Shown one piece after another: positions 1 through 8,148 of a stretch of DNA of 64,000 nucleotides; position 1 is the stretch's first letter, and each line of letters starts with the position of its first letter. The position numbers were made by a program, and so were the translations under genes. The stretch lies in the NCBI GenBank assembly GCA_937136455.1, contig CAKZOO010000065.1, forward strand, positions 1 through 64,000, read 5' to 3'. The notes under the pieces were generated by a model, which did not search any database, had not been told where the DNA came from, and saw nothing but the letters and a program-made list of their open reading frames with translations. Source of the DNA: an uncultured Flavobacteriaceae bacterium. Its GTDB lineage: Bacteria; Bacteroidota; Bacteroidia; Flavobacteriales; Flavobacteriaceae.

Positions 1-563
1 TGGAGAATACCCTGATCATTGTTACCTATGATAATGGTCGAGTGGTCAATGATGGCTATGCTGATTTATCAGAAGAATTACTTGGAGACCACAAGCCAGC
101 TGGTCCACTAAGAGGTGGGAAATACAGTATGTTTGAAGCAGGAACTAGAGTGCCTTTTGTGTCCTATTGGAAAGGGGTTATTAGCCCTGGAGTATCGGAG
201 GCACTAGTAAGTCAAATTGACTTGCTCAATTCCTTAGCTTCTCTAGTGGGTAGTGAGCAAACTCCAACTGATAGTAAAAACTTAATGGAAACCTTCTTAG
301 GTACATCTGATTTAGAACGCGAATCAATTGTCTTAGAAGCCTCTACTAAAACCATCCTTAAAAAAGGAGATTGGGTGTTAATCCCCCCCTATAAAGGTCC
401 TGTGTTTTACAAAATGGTTCAAATAGAATCGGCCAATAGTGATGCATATCAACTCTACAATATCAAAGAGGACATTGAACAGAAAAACGATTTGTCAAAT
501 CAAATGCCAGAAAAGCTTCAAGAAATGATTGAGGAATACCAAGCGGCGGTTGCTATTAAGTAA
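1..563 (+). CDS. Sulfatase, C-terminal part (5' end outside window)
   Basis: This is the C-terminal ~187 residues of a secreted sulfatase of the alkaline-phosphatase superfamily (arylsulfatase type), which hydrolyses sulfate esters, in marine Bacteroidota usually on polysaccharides. The frame is open from base 3. It begins with ENTLIIVTYDNGR, matching the conserved late sulfatase motif around T-x-DNG, and continues with GPLRGGKYSMFEAGTRVPF, the family's LRGGK...EGGxRVPF block. The formylglycine (CxPxR) site would lie upstream of the window, so catalytic competence cannot be judged. The C-terminal part (YKMVQIESANSDAYQLYNI) is the usual DELYDL-like tail. An internal ATG at 42 is not the true start. 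The substrate is unknown. Confidence 0.9.
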   Translation, partial: ENTLIIVTYDNGRVVNDGYADLSEELLGDHKPAGPLRGGKYSMFEAGTRVPFVSYWKGVISPGVSEALVSQIDLLNSLASLVGSEQTPTDSKNLMETFLGTSDLERESIVLEASTKTILKKGDWVLIPPYKGPVFYKMVQIESANSDAYQLYNIKEDIEQKNDLSNQMPEKLQEMIEEYQAAVAIK

Positions 564-692
564 TAAGTAGTTGTTACTGACATCATTTCCAAACACTTCA
601 GATCTCCATTAGAATCAATAGTACTCAGGTGGTTTTTTTACAATTCAATGCTGTGATAAAGGATTAAATTATTCTAAAAAGAACACCTTTAA

Positions 693-737
693 ATGTAACC
701 TTCGTTACATTATAATGTAATATGATGGTTACCTTTA
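693..737 (+). promoter_or_regulatory. CRP-like palindrome and -7 element upstream of SQR
   Basis: ATGTAACCTTCGTTACAT at 693-710 is a perfect 18-bp dyad (7-4-7). It can be read as TGTAA-N6-TTACA, the 5-N6-5 geometry of CRP/FNR-family sites. A TACCTTTA at 730-737 fits the Bacteroidota -7 element TAnnTTTG with one mismatch. The dyad centre lies 28.5 bases before it, the position expected for a class II activator near -41. The same arrangement precedes the genes at 2147 and 38223. The identity of the regulator is inferred. Confidence 0.65.
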
Positions 738-764
738 TGGTGTAAATCAATCAAAACAATCACC

Positions 765-2027
765 ATGAAAACAAACTATCAAATTTTAGTAATCGGAGGA
801 GGAACAGGAGGAATCATGACTGCTGCTCAATTTCTAAAAAAAGACAAAAACTTATCTATTGCAATTATTGAACCAGCGGATACCCATTGGTACCAACCTG
901 CTTGGACTCTTGTAGGAGCAGGAACCTTTGATATGGCTAAAACCAAACGCACTATGGCTAGTGTGATGCCTAGTGGAGTAGATTGGATCAAAGACTATGC
1001 AGTTGGATTTAATCCAAAAGAAAATATCGTAAGAACTAAATCTAATGGTGATATCAGTTATGACTACCTCGTAGTTTCACCTGGTCTTGTAATGGCACCG
1101 GAACTCATCGAGGGACTTCCTGAAGCACTTGATAAGGGTGTGGTGTGTAGTAATTATACCGATCCCATTCACACATGGAACGTACTTAAAAATTTCAAAG
1201 GAGGAAACGCTCTTTTTACACAGCCTTCTACACCTATTAAATGTGGAGGTGCTCCTCAAAAAATCATGTACTTAGCTGCTCATTATTTTAAAAAACACGG
1301 GCTAGCAGATAAGACAAACGTCATTTTTGCAACCCCTGGCTCCGTGATCTTTGGAGTTCCTGAAGTGAAAGCAACCTTAGAAAAAGTGCTACATCGTTAT
1401 AAAGTTCATTTTAAACCATTTTATGCTCCTTTTAAAATCGATGCTGAAAAACAGATCGCTTATTTTAAATACGTAGCTCCAGAAGGAGATGATTGTGTTA
1501 TGAAAACCGAAACCGCAATTGGCGAAAAAATCAGTGGAGAAACAGTGATCGAGATTCCATTTGACATGCTTCATTTAGCACCACCCCAAGCAGCACCTAA
1601 GTTTGTTCGTGATTCAGAATTAGCCAATGCTGATGGTTGGTTAGATGTCAATATCAATAGCTTACAACACAATAAGTTTGCCAATGTATTTGGGATAGGT
1701 GATGTTGCAGCACTTCCAACTGCTAAAACGGGGGCTGCAATTCGAAAGCAAGTACCTGTTGTAGTTGAAAATATCTCACGATTGATGAACGCTCAAAAAG
1801 AAATGGACGCATCTTACAAAGGTTATTCTTCATGTCCACTGGTGACAGGATATGGTAAAATGGTACTCGCAGAGTTTGATTATAACAATAAATTCACACC
1901 AGATCCTAAATTAAAGCAGATGCTCATTTTTAATTCTGCTAAAGAACACTGGAGATTGTGGATGTTGAAAAAGTTTATGCTTCCATATTTGTATTGGAAC
2001 AAAATGCTGCAAGGCGAAAAAGTGTAA
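765..2027 (+). CDS. sqr: Type II sulfide:quinone oxidoreductase (SQR)
   Basis: FAD flavoprotein of the disulfide oxidoreductase superfamily that oxidises sulfide and passes electrons to the quinone pool. It is peripheral on the inner membrane. The N-terminal dinucleotide fold has GGGTGG at residues 11-16. Family-defining blocks are IKCGGAPQKIMYL (C160) and SSCPLVTGYGKMVLAEFDY (C357), which match the two redox cysteines and flanks of mitochondrial-type SQR. The C-terminus (LPYLYWNKML) is the family's membrane-contacting tail. The length of 420 aa is normal for type II. The gene is monocistronic: a palindromic site lies upstream and a strong hairpin terminator follows. A role in sulfide detoxification rather than lithotrophy is inferred from the lack of sox genes nearby. 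Confidence 0.93.
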   Translation: MKTNYQILVIGGGTGGIMTAAQFLKKDKNLSIAIIEPADTHWYQPAWTLVGAGTFDMAKTKRTMASVMPSGVDWIKDYAVGFNPKENIVRTKSNGDISYDYLVVSPGLVMAPELIEGLPEALDKGVVCSNYTDPIHTWNVLKNFKGGNALFTQPSTPIKCGGAPQKIMYLAAHYFKKHGLADKTNVIFATPGSVIFGVPEVKATLEKVLHRYKVHFKPFYAPFKIDAEKQIAYFKYVAPEGDDCVMKTETAIGEKISGETVIEIPFDMLHLAPPQAAPKFVRDSELANADGWLDVNINSLQHNKFANVFGIGDVAALPTAKTGAAIRKQVPVVVENISRLMNAQKEMDASYKGYSSCPLVTGYGKMVLAEFDYNNKFTPDPKLKQMLIFNSAKEHWRLWMLKKFMLPYLYWNKMLQGEKV

Positions 2028-2045
2028 TTTGTTTTGGTTGATTGG

Positions 2046-2079
2046 AAAAGGGTGGTGCTTTCGGGTACTGCCCTTTTTA
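2046..2079 (+). terminator. Rho-independent terminator after SQR
   Basis: AAAAGGG (2046-2052) pairs with CCCTTTT (2071-2077). The inner GGTGCT/GGTACT arms pair partly through G-U, leaving a short loop, and a T-run follows. It separates SQR from the next gene's own promoter. Confidence 0.7.
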
Positions 2080-2080
2080 T

Positions 2081-2126
2081 ATGTGACCTGTGTTACTTAG
2101 AGAGTAACTAGCAAGGATTATTTTTA
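2081..2126 (+). promoter_or_regulatory. CRP-like site and -7 element upstream of DUF2892 gene
   Basis: ATGTGACCTGTGTTACTT at 2081-2098 aligns with the SQR palindrome. It reads as TGTGA-N6-TTACT, with a canonical CRP-like left half. TATTTTTA at 2119-2126 is a -7-like element. The centre-to-element distance is 29.5 bases, against 28.5 upstream of SQR. Co-regulation with SQR is an inference from this match. Confidence 0.55.
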
Positions 2127-2146
2127 CTTTTTTAAAATTTAAAATT

Positions 2147-2359
2147 ATGATGAATAGATGTATTAGAGCCATTGCAGGAAGCTTTGTGCTCATCAGTGTA
2201 GCCTTAGCAGTTTATGTCAATATTAATTGGTTGTGGTTTACCGTTTTTGTTGGAGTGAATCTCATTCAATCATCAATTACTAAATGGTGTTTAATGGAGA
2301 CTATTTTAAGAAAATTAGGAGTTAAAGATCAAGAGACTAAAGGGGATTGCTGTAGTTAA
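2147..2359 (+). CDS. DUF2892 (YgaP-type) small membrane protein
   Basis: This 70-residue protein fits the DUF2892 family, the two-helix membrane domain also found at the C-terminus of YgaP rhodanese. It begins MMNRCIRAIAGSFVLISVAL. Hydrophobic segments lie at about residues 8-25 and 29-46. A cytoplasmic tail contains CLMETILRKLG and ends in GDCCS. These cysteines (C5, C48, C68, C69) are notable next to a sulfide-oxidising enzyme, and families of this type are often linked to sulfur handling. A second ATG at 2150 is an equally possible start. The gene follows SQR but has its own promoter and the same upstream dyad, so it is probably co-regulated. Its molecular function is unknown. Confidence 0.85.
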   Translation: MMNRCIRAIAGSFVLISVALAVYVNINWLWFTVFVGVNLIQSSITKWCLMETILRKLGVKDQETKGDCCS

Positions 2360-2436
2360 TTGAATGCTATCAGCATTTTCGATAATTGTATAATAAGTAT
2401 TAATAACTTTTTGATGAAATCGAGAAGAAATACACT

Positions 2437-2444
2437 TATTTTTG
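2437..2444 (+). promoter_or_regulatory. -7 promoter element of trxB
   Basis: TATTTTTG matches TAnnTTTG exactly. The nearest upstream TTG, at 2411-2413, is 23 bases away and slightly too far, so only the -7 element is well supported. It lies 43 bases before the trxB ATG. Confidence 0.5.
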
Positions 2445-2487
2445 ACTTAAATTATCATAGAATTTAATAGAAATAAACAATAAAATT

Positions 2488-3435
2488 ATGTCAGATTCAG
2501 TAGAACGAATTAAAACACTTATCATAGGTTCAGGTCCAGCAGGATATACAGCAGCTATTTACGCTTCTAGAGCGGATTTAAAACCTGTATTATACACGGG
2601 AATGGAGCCAGGAGGTCAATTGACAACCACTACTGAGGTTGATAACTTTCCGGGATATCCAGAGGGAGTTGATGGACCTAGCATGATGGTTCAATTACAA
2701 CAACAGGCTGAGCGATTTGGAACAGAGGTTCGAATCGGAATGATCACTTCAATAGAGCTTTCTGACAAGGTTGGAGGGATACACAAGGCAGTAGTTGACA
2801 ACAATAAGGAAATTGAAGCAGAAGCTGTAATTATAAGTACAGGAGCTACAGCCCGTTATTTAGGATTGGAAAGTGAACAACGCCTTAGAGGAGGTGGAGT
2901 TTCTGCTTGTGCCGTATGTGATGGATTCTTTTATAAAGGTCAAGACGTGGCCATTGTTGGAGCAGGAGATACTGCTGCAGAAGAAGCTTCTTATTTAGCT
3001 AATATTTGTAATAAGGTGACCATGCTGGTTCGCCGTGATGAAATGCGTGCTTCAAAAGCGATGCAACACAGAGTTAATAGTATTAAAAATATTGAAATCA
3101 AGTACAATACAGAAGTTGATGAAGTTTTAGGAGATCAAGTTGTTGAAGGGTTGAGAATCGTCAACAACCAAACTGGAGAAAAAGAAGAAATCGCTATTAC
3201 TGGACTGTTTGTAGCCATAGGTCACAAACCTAATACAGATATTTTCAAAGGTCAATTAGATATGGATGAAACCGGCTATTTAATTACTAAAGGAAAATCA
3301 ACCAAGACCAATAAACCTGGAGTTTTTGCAGCTGGAGATGTTCAAGACAAGGAATACCGTCAAGCGGTTACTGCAGCTGGAACAGGTTGTATGGCAGCTT
3401 TAGACGCAGAGCGTTATTTAGCTTCAAACGAATAA
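2488..3435 (+). CDS. trxB: Thioredoxin-disulfide reductase
   Basis: Cytosolic FAD enzyme that reduces thioredoxin with NADPH. It has GSGPAG at about residues 14-19 for FAD, the redox-active pair CAVC (C141, C144) and GAGDTA at 158-163 for NADPH. The C-terminal GVFAAGDV block is the second FAD contact. At 315 aa it has the normal length of the low-molecular-weight bacterial enzyme. It is monocistronic and convergent with the PLP-enzyme gene, with only 5 bases between the two stop codons. The neighbouring sulfide genes may be coincidental. Confidence 0.97.
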   Translation: MSDSVERIKTLIIGSGPAGYTAAIYASRADLKPVLYTGMEPGGQLTTTTEVDNFPGYPEGVDGPSMMVQLQQQAERFGTEVRIGMITSIELSDKVGGIHKAVVDNNKEIEAEAVIISTGATARYLGLESEQRLRGGGVSACAVCDGFFYKGQDVAIVGAGDTAAEEASYLANICNKVTMLVRRDEMRASKAMQHRVNSIKNIEIKYNTEVDEVLGDQVVEGLRIVNNQTGEKEEIAITGLFVAIGHKPNTDIFKGQLDMDETGYLITKGKSTKTNKPGVFAAGDVQDKEYRQAVTAAGTGCMAALDAERYLASNE

Positions 3436-3440
3436 AACAC

Positions 3441-4496
3441 TTAGTTGTTTATAGAATCAAAATGGGTATTGATGAGCTCAGTTAGCTTTTCAATATCCAT
3501 TTTTGTATGTCTAGCAGTGATGACAATTCTGTAAATCAGAGGATCTTTCTCTGTAGGGTAGTTAAATTTAGTCATCAGAATTTTATTTGTTTCTAATAGT
3601 TCGCAAAGCTCTTCATCTCTAAAACCAAATGCAGGGTGATCTTTGTGAAAGTGAAACTCCTGAGGATGTTTTAAATTCTTTAGGAAAATTCGGATGTTTT
3701 TGTGTAGTTTTTTGTACTGTTTCTCGTAGATCTCAGAAGATTTAATAAAGGCGTATAAATGTCCAGGGCTTGCTGGTGATGCACCTCCAAAAAAAGAAGT
3801 TTCTTTGATTTTATTGATCCGCTTTTTACTGCTGATGATAGCTCCTGCACCAATTCCAAACCCTTTCCCTAATGAACTACATACAATTAGTTCTTTGGGT
3901 TCGAATGCTTTCAGCAATCCATAGGATCCAGCGCCATTTTCAGTGATGCCTATTCCGTGTGAATCATCTGCAATTAGAATACACTCTTGAAGTGGAATTT
4001 TATGAAGCCAATCATAGGTGGGGTAATTGTTTCCAAAAAAATCAATGGTGTCTAAATAGATGATAGGGGTTTTCTTTGGTCCCTTGGCAATATAGCCATT
4101 AACAGCTTCAATAAAACTCTCGTAGTCGAGATACTCTTTGTATTTCTGACGTTCGAGTGCAGGATGAGTGTTGGGGCTGTAAAAACTCTTATAGCGTTCT
4201 TCTTTAAAAAGAGAGGTGACGAGTTGACCAGCTAAATATCCTGATGAAACGGTTAGAGCTGCTTTAGCACCACATAGTTCAGCGAGTTTGCTTTCTGCTT
4301 TATTATAGATGTCTAAACCTACATTTGACCGTCTCGATGCTCCAAAATGAACTCCGTATTTGAGCACTCCTTTGAGCATCTTTTTCTTAAATCTAAAATG
4401 GTGGTATAGTCCAAGGTAATTGGTGCCCCCATAGTAAGTATAGAGTTCTCCCTTGTGCTTTATTTTGGTACTGATACTTCGCTTGAGTTTTTTCAT
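3441..4496 (-). CDS. AONS/KBL-like PLP-dependent acyltransferase or aminotransferase (class I/II fold)
   Basis: Fold-type I PLP enzyme of the alpha-oxoamine synthase (8-amino-7-oxononanoate synthase / 2-amino-3-ketobutyrate CoA ligase) branch. TNYLGL near the N-terminus is typical of that branch. DDSHGIG (residues 177-183) holds the PLP ring Asp and His, and SSLGKGFG carries the Schiff-base lysine K211. At 351 aa it is short of the usual ~390. The ATG at 4496 is chosen; a TTG two codons upstream is less likely. It lies 10 bases downstream of the dipeptide epimerase gene, so the two are probably co-transcribed. No biotin genes are nearby, so a role in biotin synthesis is not supported and the substrate is unknown. 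Confidence 0.75.
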   Translation of the reverse strand: MKKLKRSISTKIKHKGELYTYYGGTNYLGLYHHFRFKKKMLKGVLKYGVHFGASRRSNVGLDIYNKAESKLAELCGAKAALTVSSGYLAGQLVTSLFKEERYKSFYSPNTHPALERQKYKEYLDYESFIEAVNGYIAKGPKKTPIIYLDTIDFFGNNYPTYDWLHKIPLQECILIADDSHGIGITENGAGSYGLLKAFEPKELIVCSSLGKGFGIGAGAIISSKKRINKIKETSFFGGASPASPGHLYAFIKSSEIYEKQYKKLHKNIRIFLKNLKHPQEFHFHKDHPAFGFRDEELCELLETNKILMTKFNYPTEKDPLIYRIVITARHTKMDIEKLTELINTHFDSINN

Positions 4497-4506
4497 GATC
4501 AAAACC

Positions 4507-5517
4507 TTATAAAAGTGCTACACCAGATCCTCCTAATTTTGGAAAGTGAATCACAGCATTTGAATCGATATAGACTCCTTTTGCAATGTCTTTTGCTAAG
4601 AGAAGTGCTCCATCCATATCTACATAATCGAGATAGGGAAGTAGTTGAGCAATGGCAGAGATTCCAACTGTGGATTCAGTCATACAACCTATCATAACTT
4701 TCAAACCCAACGATTTTGCTTGACTGATCATTCTCTTGGCTGGAGTAATTCCTCCACACTTGGTCAATTTGATATTAATACCGTCAAAATAGGGAGCACA
4801 TTTGACAACATCCGATTCGACAATACAACTTTCGTCGGCTATGATGGGAAGCTGTGAATGCTCTTTAACTTGTTGCATTCCCTCCCAATTGTCTGCTTTA
4901 AGGGGTTGTTCAATAAACTGAACTCCTAAGTCTTTTAATTCTTTTGAGTACTCAATACACTGCTGGGCAGTCCAAGCACAATTGGCGTCCACTCTAAAGA
5001 TGGCATCGGTTTCTTCCCTCAATGATTTTACAATATCAACATCCTTATCAGTGCCTAATTTAATCTTATAGATGGGCCAGGGCTGTTCTTTGAGCTTTTC
5101 TTTCATCTTCTCGATCGTATCAATCCCTATGGTAAAATTAGTAGTAGGTATTTGATCTAGAGTGACACCCCAGAGTTCGTATAAGGGCTTATGATGGATT
5201 TTTCCCCAAAGATCGTTCGCAGCTAAGTCTAAAGCACAAAGAGCAAAACTACTGAGCTCGAATTGTTCTAACCACAGATAGAATTGCTCTGGATCTTCAA
5301 AATTATACTCTAGAAGTGGTTCTTGAAGTTGCATTAGCTCAGATTTCATCCCTTCGATAGTAATTCCGTAATAGGGATTCGAGGTAGCTTCTCCATAGCC
5401 TTGATAGCCGTTTATTGACAATTCAACAATTAAAGTATCTTGAATATCGGTACTTTCCCTTGCAATGGTGAAGGTGTGCTTGAGTTCTAATTGGTAGTCT
5501 AAAAGTCGTAGTTCCAT
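4507..5517 (-). CDS. L-Ala-D/L-Glu (dipeptide) epimerase
   Basis: Enolase-superfamily enzyme of the muconate-lactonising subgroup that epimerises L-Ala-D-Glu from murein peptides to L-Ala-L-Glu for recycling. Catalytic KxK is at K151/K153. Metal ligands fit D177 (VDANCAW), E203 (IEQP) and D228 (ADES). The second base lies in GINIKLTKCGG (K250 or K253). D300-x-D302 near the C-terminus matches the DxD pair that binds the dipeptide ammonium group in known Ala-Glu epimerases. At 336 aa it is normal length and cytosolic. It is the first gene of a two-gene unit with the PLP enzyme, bounded upstream by a terminator hairpin. Specificity for other dipeptides is possible. Confidence 0.88.
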   Translation of the reverse strand: MELRLLDYQLELKHTFTIARESTDIQDTLIVELSINGYQGYGEATSNPYYGITIEGMKSELMQLQEPLLEYNFEDPEQFYLWLEQFELSSFALCALDLAANDLWGKIHHKPLYELWGVTLDQIPTTNFTIGIDTIEKMKEKLKEQPWPIYKIKLGTDKDVDIVKSLREETDAIFRVDANCAWTAQQCIEYSKELKDLGVQFIEQPLKADNWEGMQQVKEHSQLPIIADESCIVESDVVKCAPYFDGINIKLTKCGGITPAKRMISQAKSLGLKVMIGCMTESTVGISAIAQLLPYLDYVDMDGALLLAKDIAKGVYIDSNAVIHFPKLGGSGVALL

Positions 5518-5543
5518 TTCAAAAGATGAAGAATAAATATAAA

Positions 5544-5575
5544 CAAAAAAAGAGTTGATTGAATCAACTCTTTTT
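5544..5575 (-). terminator. Bidirectional-looking terminator after PspC gene
   Basis: AAAAAGAGTTGAT (5547-5559) and ATCAACTCTTTTT (5563-5575) form a perfect 13-bp stem with loop TGA. On the minus strand a T-run follows. It separates the PadR-PspC operon from the epimerase unit. Confidence 0.85.
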
Positions 5576-5595
5576 AATCATTTTCATCTGTTGGT

Positions 5596-7200
5596 TTACT
5601 GCTCGCAATCCAAGCATTCAAGCTGGTTGTTTGAGCTCATTTTCCAAAGGTGATCGGCCATGTCTTTTCGGTAGAAATCCATATTGTTATCTACCTGATG
5701 TGAAATATAATCCGCAGTGTTTGAATCGAGTTGAATCACTGTGTTTTCTGGAAGATAAAGATCGATTTCTACTTCTTGAGCTTTTATTTTACTTTCTGTT
5801 GGAGCTGTGAAGTAATTATTGAGATAGAGTGTATTAGAGGTTAACTCATAATCGTAAGTAATCTTTTGAGCACGCTCTAAGGCTTTTTTATAGTTTCTAC
5901 CTTTTGCAGTTCTACTAACTTCAACAGTTGGATTTGCTCCATTTGAATTGTTTACATCAAATCGAATGTGTCTCGAGAATAAGATTTGTTCACCATCTTG
6001 ATCGTATGACATACTCATATGATCAATATTAAACAGAGGATCAACTCGATCAAAATGCTTTGAAGTTCTCATCTTTACATAGAGGGTGTCCACAGCTTGT
6101 AATTGTTCTATTTTAGGATTTTCACTAACTCGAATCGATTCAGTAGCAACCTGATTGATGCTGATAAAAATCAGTGCAAAAATACTGAGTAACCAAGCTC
6201 CTAGAAGACTTAATTTAACTACTCCACTCATTGGTTTGATGTTTTTAATAAGGATTTTAAGCCCCAAGTACATCAGCATAAAGAAGGGAATACCGATGGC
6301 TAAAATCAATAGAATTGAGCTTAACCACACTGGAAAATCAACAAAGGATTCCGTTAAAAAGATTGGAGCGATATCAGATCCGAAGTTGATATCGATAAAT
6401 GAAAAAGTAATAAATGAGATAAAAATAGAAATGATAACAGCAAAGGATACTAAAATCAATATCACTCCAATAAGTTTTCCTGCAAAAGAAAAGATTCCTG
6501 TGATGAGTTTACCTAAAAAGCTAAAGAAGGAACTTACAATGCTAGTAATCATTCCAAAGAAGGATGATCCTGTTTCTTTTACCTTTTTACCAGTTTCGTC
6601 TAAATCGAAATCGTCTACTTTTTTTTTAACGTTTTCAAATCCCTCTTTAACCTTGCGTTCTATATTGCTAAGGTTGGCTGCTTCACCTTTCATCTCAAGT
6701 TTTTGAGCAGTAGTAGCAGCTTCAGGCACGATAATCCAAAGAATTAAGTAGGCGATAATTGGAAATCCTCCAAAGAATAATACGATAAAAATAAGTCTAA
6801 CCCATACTGGATCAATACCTAGGTAATGTCCAATTCCTGAACACACACCTCCGATGATTTTATCATCAGTATCTCTGTAAAGTCTCTTGGTTTTGTTGGA
6901 TTTTTTCGATCCAGTAGTTTCTTCATCAAAGATGGAGTCGTCTACTTGATAATCGTCTGGTTGTCCCAATTTTGCAATGATATAATCTACATCATCTTTT
7001 GTAACAACTTCTTTTTCTTTAATTCGTTCTGAAAATAGTTCAGCAATTCTAGCTTCTATATCAGCGATTATTTCTTCATTTCCCTCAGTACCCTTCAATG
7101 ATTTTTTTACAGCATCTAGGTAGGATTGAAGTTTGTCGAATGCCTCTTCATCGATGTGAAAGACGATTCCAGCGAGGTTGATATTTATTGTCTTATTCAT
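5596..7200 (-). CDS. PspC-domain membrane protein
   Basis: Inner-membrane protein of 534 aa. Residues 1-90 are a predicted soluble helical region. The PspC domain follows at ~105-160 (KIIGGVCSGIGHYLGID, then a hydrophobic helix with a PxxxYLxLWxxVP-like end). Further hydrophobic helices lie near 215-275, 290-320 and 328-350. Residues ~370-534 are predicted to be extracytoplasmic, ending with a CLDCEQ motif. PspC proteins take part in envelope-stress responses or toxin-like membrane regulation. This multi-helix form, controlled by a PadR gene 7 bases upstream, is a common Bacteroidota architecture. The exact role and any signal sensed are unknown. Confidence 0.88.
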   Translation of the reverse strand: MNKTININLAGIVFHIDEEAFDKLQSYLDAVKKSLKGTEGNEEIIADIEARIAELFSERIKEKEVVTKDDVDYIIAKLGQPDDYQVDDSIFDEETTGSKKSNKTKRLYRDTDDKIIGGVCSGIGHYLGIDPVWVRLIFIVLFFGGFPIIAYLILWIIVPEAATTAQKLEMKGEAANLSNIERKVKEGFENVKKKVDDFDLDETGKKVKETGSSFFGMITSIVSSFFSFLGKLITGIFSFAGKLIGVILILVSFAVIISIFISFITFSFIDINFGSDIAPIFLTESFVDFPVWLSSILLILAIGIPFFMLMYLGLKILIKNIKPMSGVVKLSLLGAWLLSIFALIFISINQVATESIRVSENPKIEQLQAVDTLYVKMRTSKHFDRVDPLFNIDHMSMSYDQDGEQILFSRHIRFDVNNSNGANPTVEVSRTAKGRNYKKALERAQKITYDYELTSNTLYLNNYFTAPTESKIKAQEVEIDLYLPENTVIQLDSNTADYISHQVDNNMDFYRKDMADHLWKMSSNNQLECLDCEQ

Positions 7201-7207
7201 GATCTGC

Positions 7208-7531
7208 TTATTTAGTAACTTTTTGAACAGCGTTTTTTAATTCATTCCAAGTTTGATCTAGTTCCTTGGTGAACTCTCTTCCCTTTTCTGTAAGAGAATA
7301 GTACTTTCTTGGAGGGCCTGAAGTTGATTCTTCCCATCGGTAGTCCAATAGGCCAGAATTTTTAAGTCTTGTAAGTAGGGGATAGATGGTTCCTTCTACA
7401 ACAAGCAACTTAGCCTCCTTAAGAGCATCTAGGATTTCTGAGGTGTATTTATCTTGTCCGTCCATCACGGAAAGAATACAGAATTCCAGTACTCCTTTTC
7501 TCATTTGTGCTTTTGTATTTTCAATATTCAT
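7208..7531 (-). CDS. PadR-family transcriptional regulator
   Basis: A 107-aa winged-helix repressor of the PadR/LmrR type. The N-terminal region holds the conserved LEFCILSVM...YTSEILDAL block. It is followed by the wing with the hallmark VVEGTIYPLLTRLKNSGLLDY, then GPPRKYYSLTEKG and a short dimerising helix. It is the first gene of a two-gene unit with PspC. Such pairs usually show autorepression, which here fits the inverted repeat bracketing the promoter. The ligand or signal is unknown. Confidence 0.95.
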   Translation of the reverse strand: MNIENTKAQMRKGVLEFCILSVMDGQDKYTSEILDALKEAKLLVVEGTIYPLLTRLKNSGLLDYRWEESTSGPPRKYYSLTEKGREFTKELDQTWNELKNAVQKVTK

Positions 7532-7549
7532 ATACTAGAATTTTAATTC

Positions 7550-7614
7550 ATATAGTACTTTCTAATGCAAATATATGTATAAAAGATAGTAGTATGCAAT
7601 ACAAAGTACTATAT
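7550..7614 (-). promoter_or_regulatory. PadR promoter bracketed by a 12-bp inverted repeat
   Basis: ATATAGTACTTT (7550-7561) and AAAGTACTATAT (7603-7614) are a perfect 12-bp inverted repeat 41 bases apart. Between them, on the minus strand, lie TTG (7597-7599) and, after 21 bases, TATATTTG (7568-7575), a full-consensus promoter. One arm therefore sits just upstream of the -33 element and the other near the transcript start. Autorepression by PadR is inferred. Confidence 0.65.
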
Positions 7615-7698
7615 ATTAACAAAATATTAACATATAAATCATCTCTAGGAGCTTAGTTAATTGAAAACATTACTTAAATTTATAAACAAATAAATCCT

Positions 7699-8148
7699 AT
7701 GAAGCCTTCTAAATACAATTGGTTTATGTTTTTTAAATTGCCATCTGCATGGTGGTGTGGTGTTCGTTTATATCATTTAGAAAATGATAAAGCAGTAGTT
7801 CGTATTAAACACAGTTGGTTTAATAAAAACCCTTTTAAATCGATGTTTTGGGCAGCACAGGGAATGGCAGCTGAGTTTTCAACTGGTGTTTTGGTGATGG
7901 AAAAAATTCAGCTTTCGAAAAAACCCATTTCCATGCTTGTTGCCAATAACAAGGCTAATTTTTCAAAGAAGGCTAGGGGAACCATTACTTTTAGTTGTTC
8001 CGATGGTCAATTGATCGATCAAGCTATTGAAAAAACGATTGCAAGTGGTGAAGGCCAAAAGTTTTGGATGACTTCAAAAGGAATTGATTTAAACGGAGAC
8101 TTAGTTTCCAAATTTGAATTTGAATGGACTATAAAATTAAGAAAATGA
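7699..8148 (+). CDS. DUF4442 domain protein (hotdog-fold thioesterase-like)
   Basis: Small soluble protein of 149 aa resembling the DUF4442 family, which adopts a hotdog fold related to acyl-CoA thioesterases. The N-terminal LPSAWWCGVRL and the central HSWFNKNPFKSMFWAAQ resemble the family's N-x-x-x-S-x-y-ga block. The HotDog helix lies around residues 48-66. No catalytic residue can be assigned from sequence. Its stop overlaps the next gene's ATG by four bases (ATGA), so the pair is translationally coupled to the AIM24-like protein. The substrate is unknown. Confidence 0.75.
   Translation: MKPSKYNWFMFFKLPSAWWCGVRLYHLENDKAVVRIKHSWFNKNPFKSMFWAAQGMAAEFSTGVLVMEKIQLSKKPISMLVANNKANFSKKARGTITFSCSDGQLIDQAIEKTIASGEGQKFWMTSKGIDLNGDLVSKFEFEWTIKLRK

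Noticed and set aside
6155..6706. 183-codon plus-strand open frame opposite the PspC gene
   Set aside because: It lies wholly inside a well-supported gene on the other strand, resembles no family, and its protein is a reverse-complement shadow.
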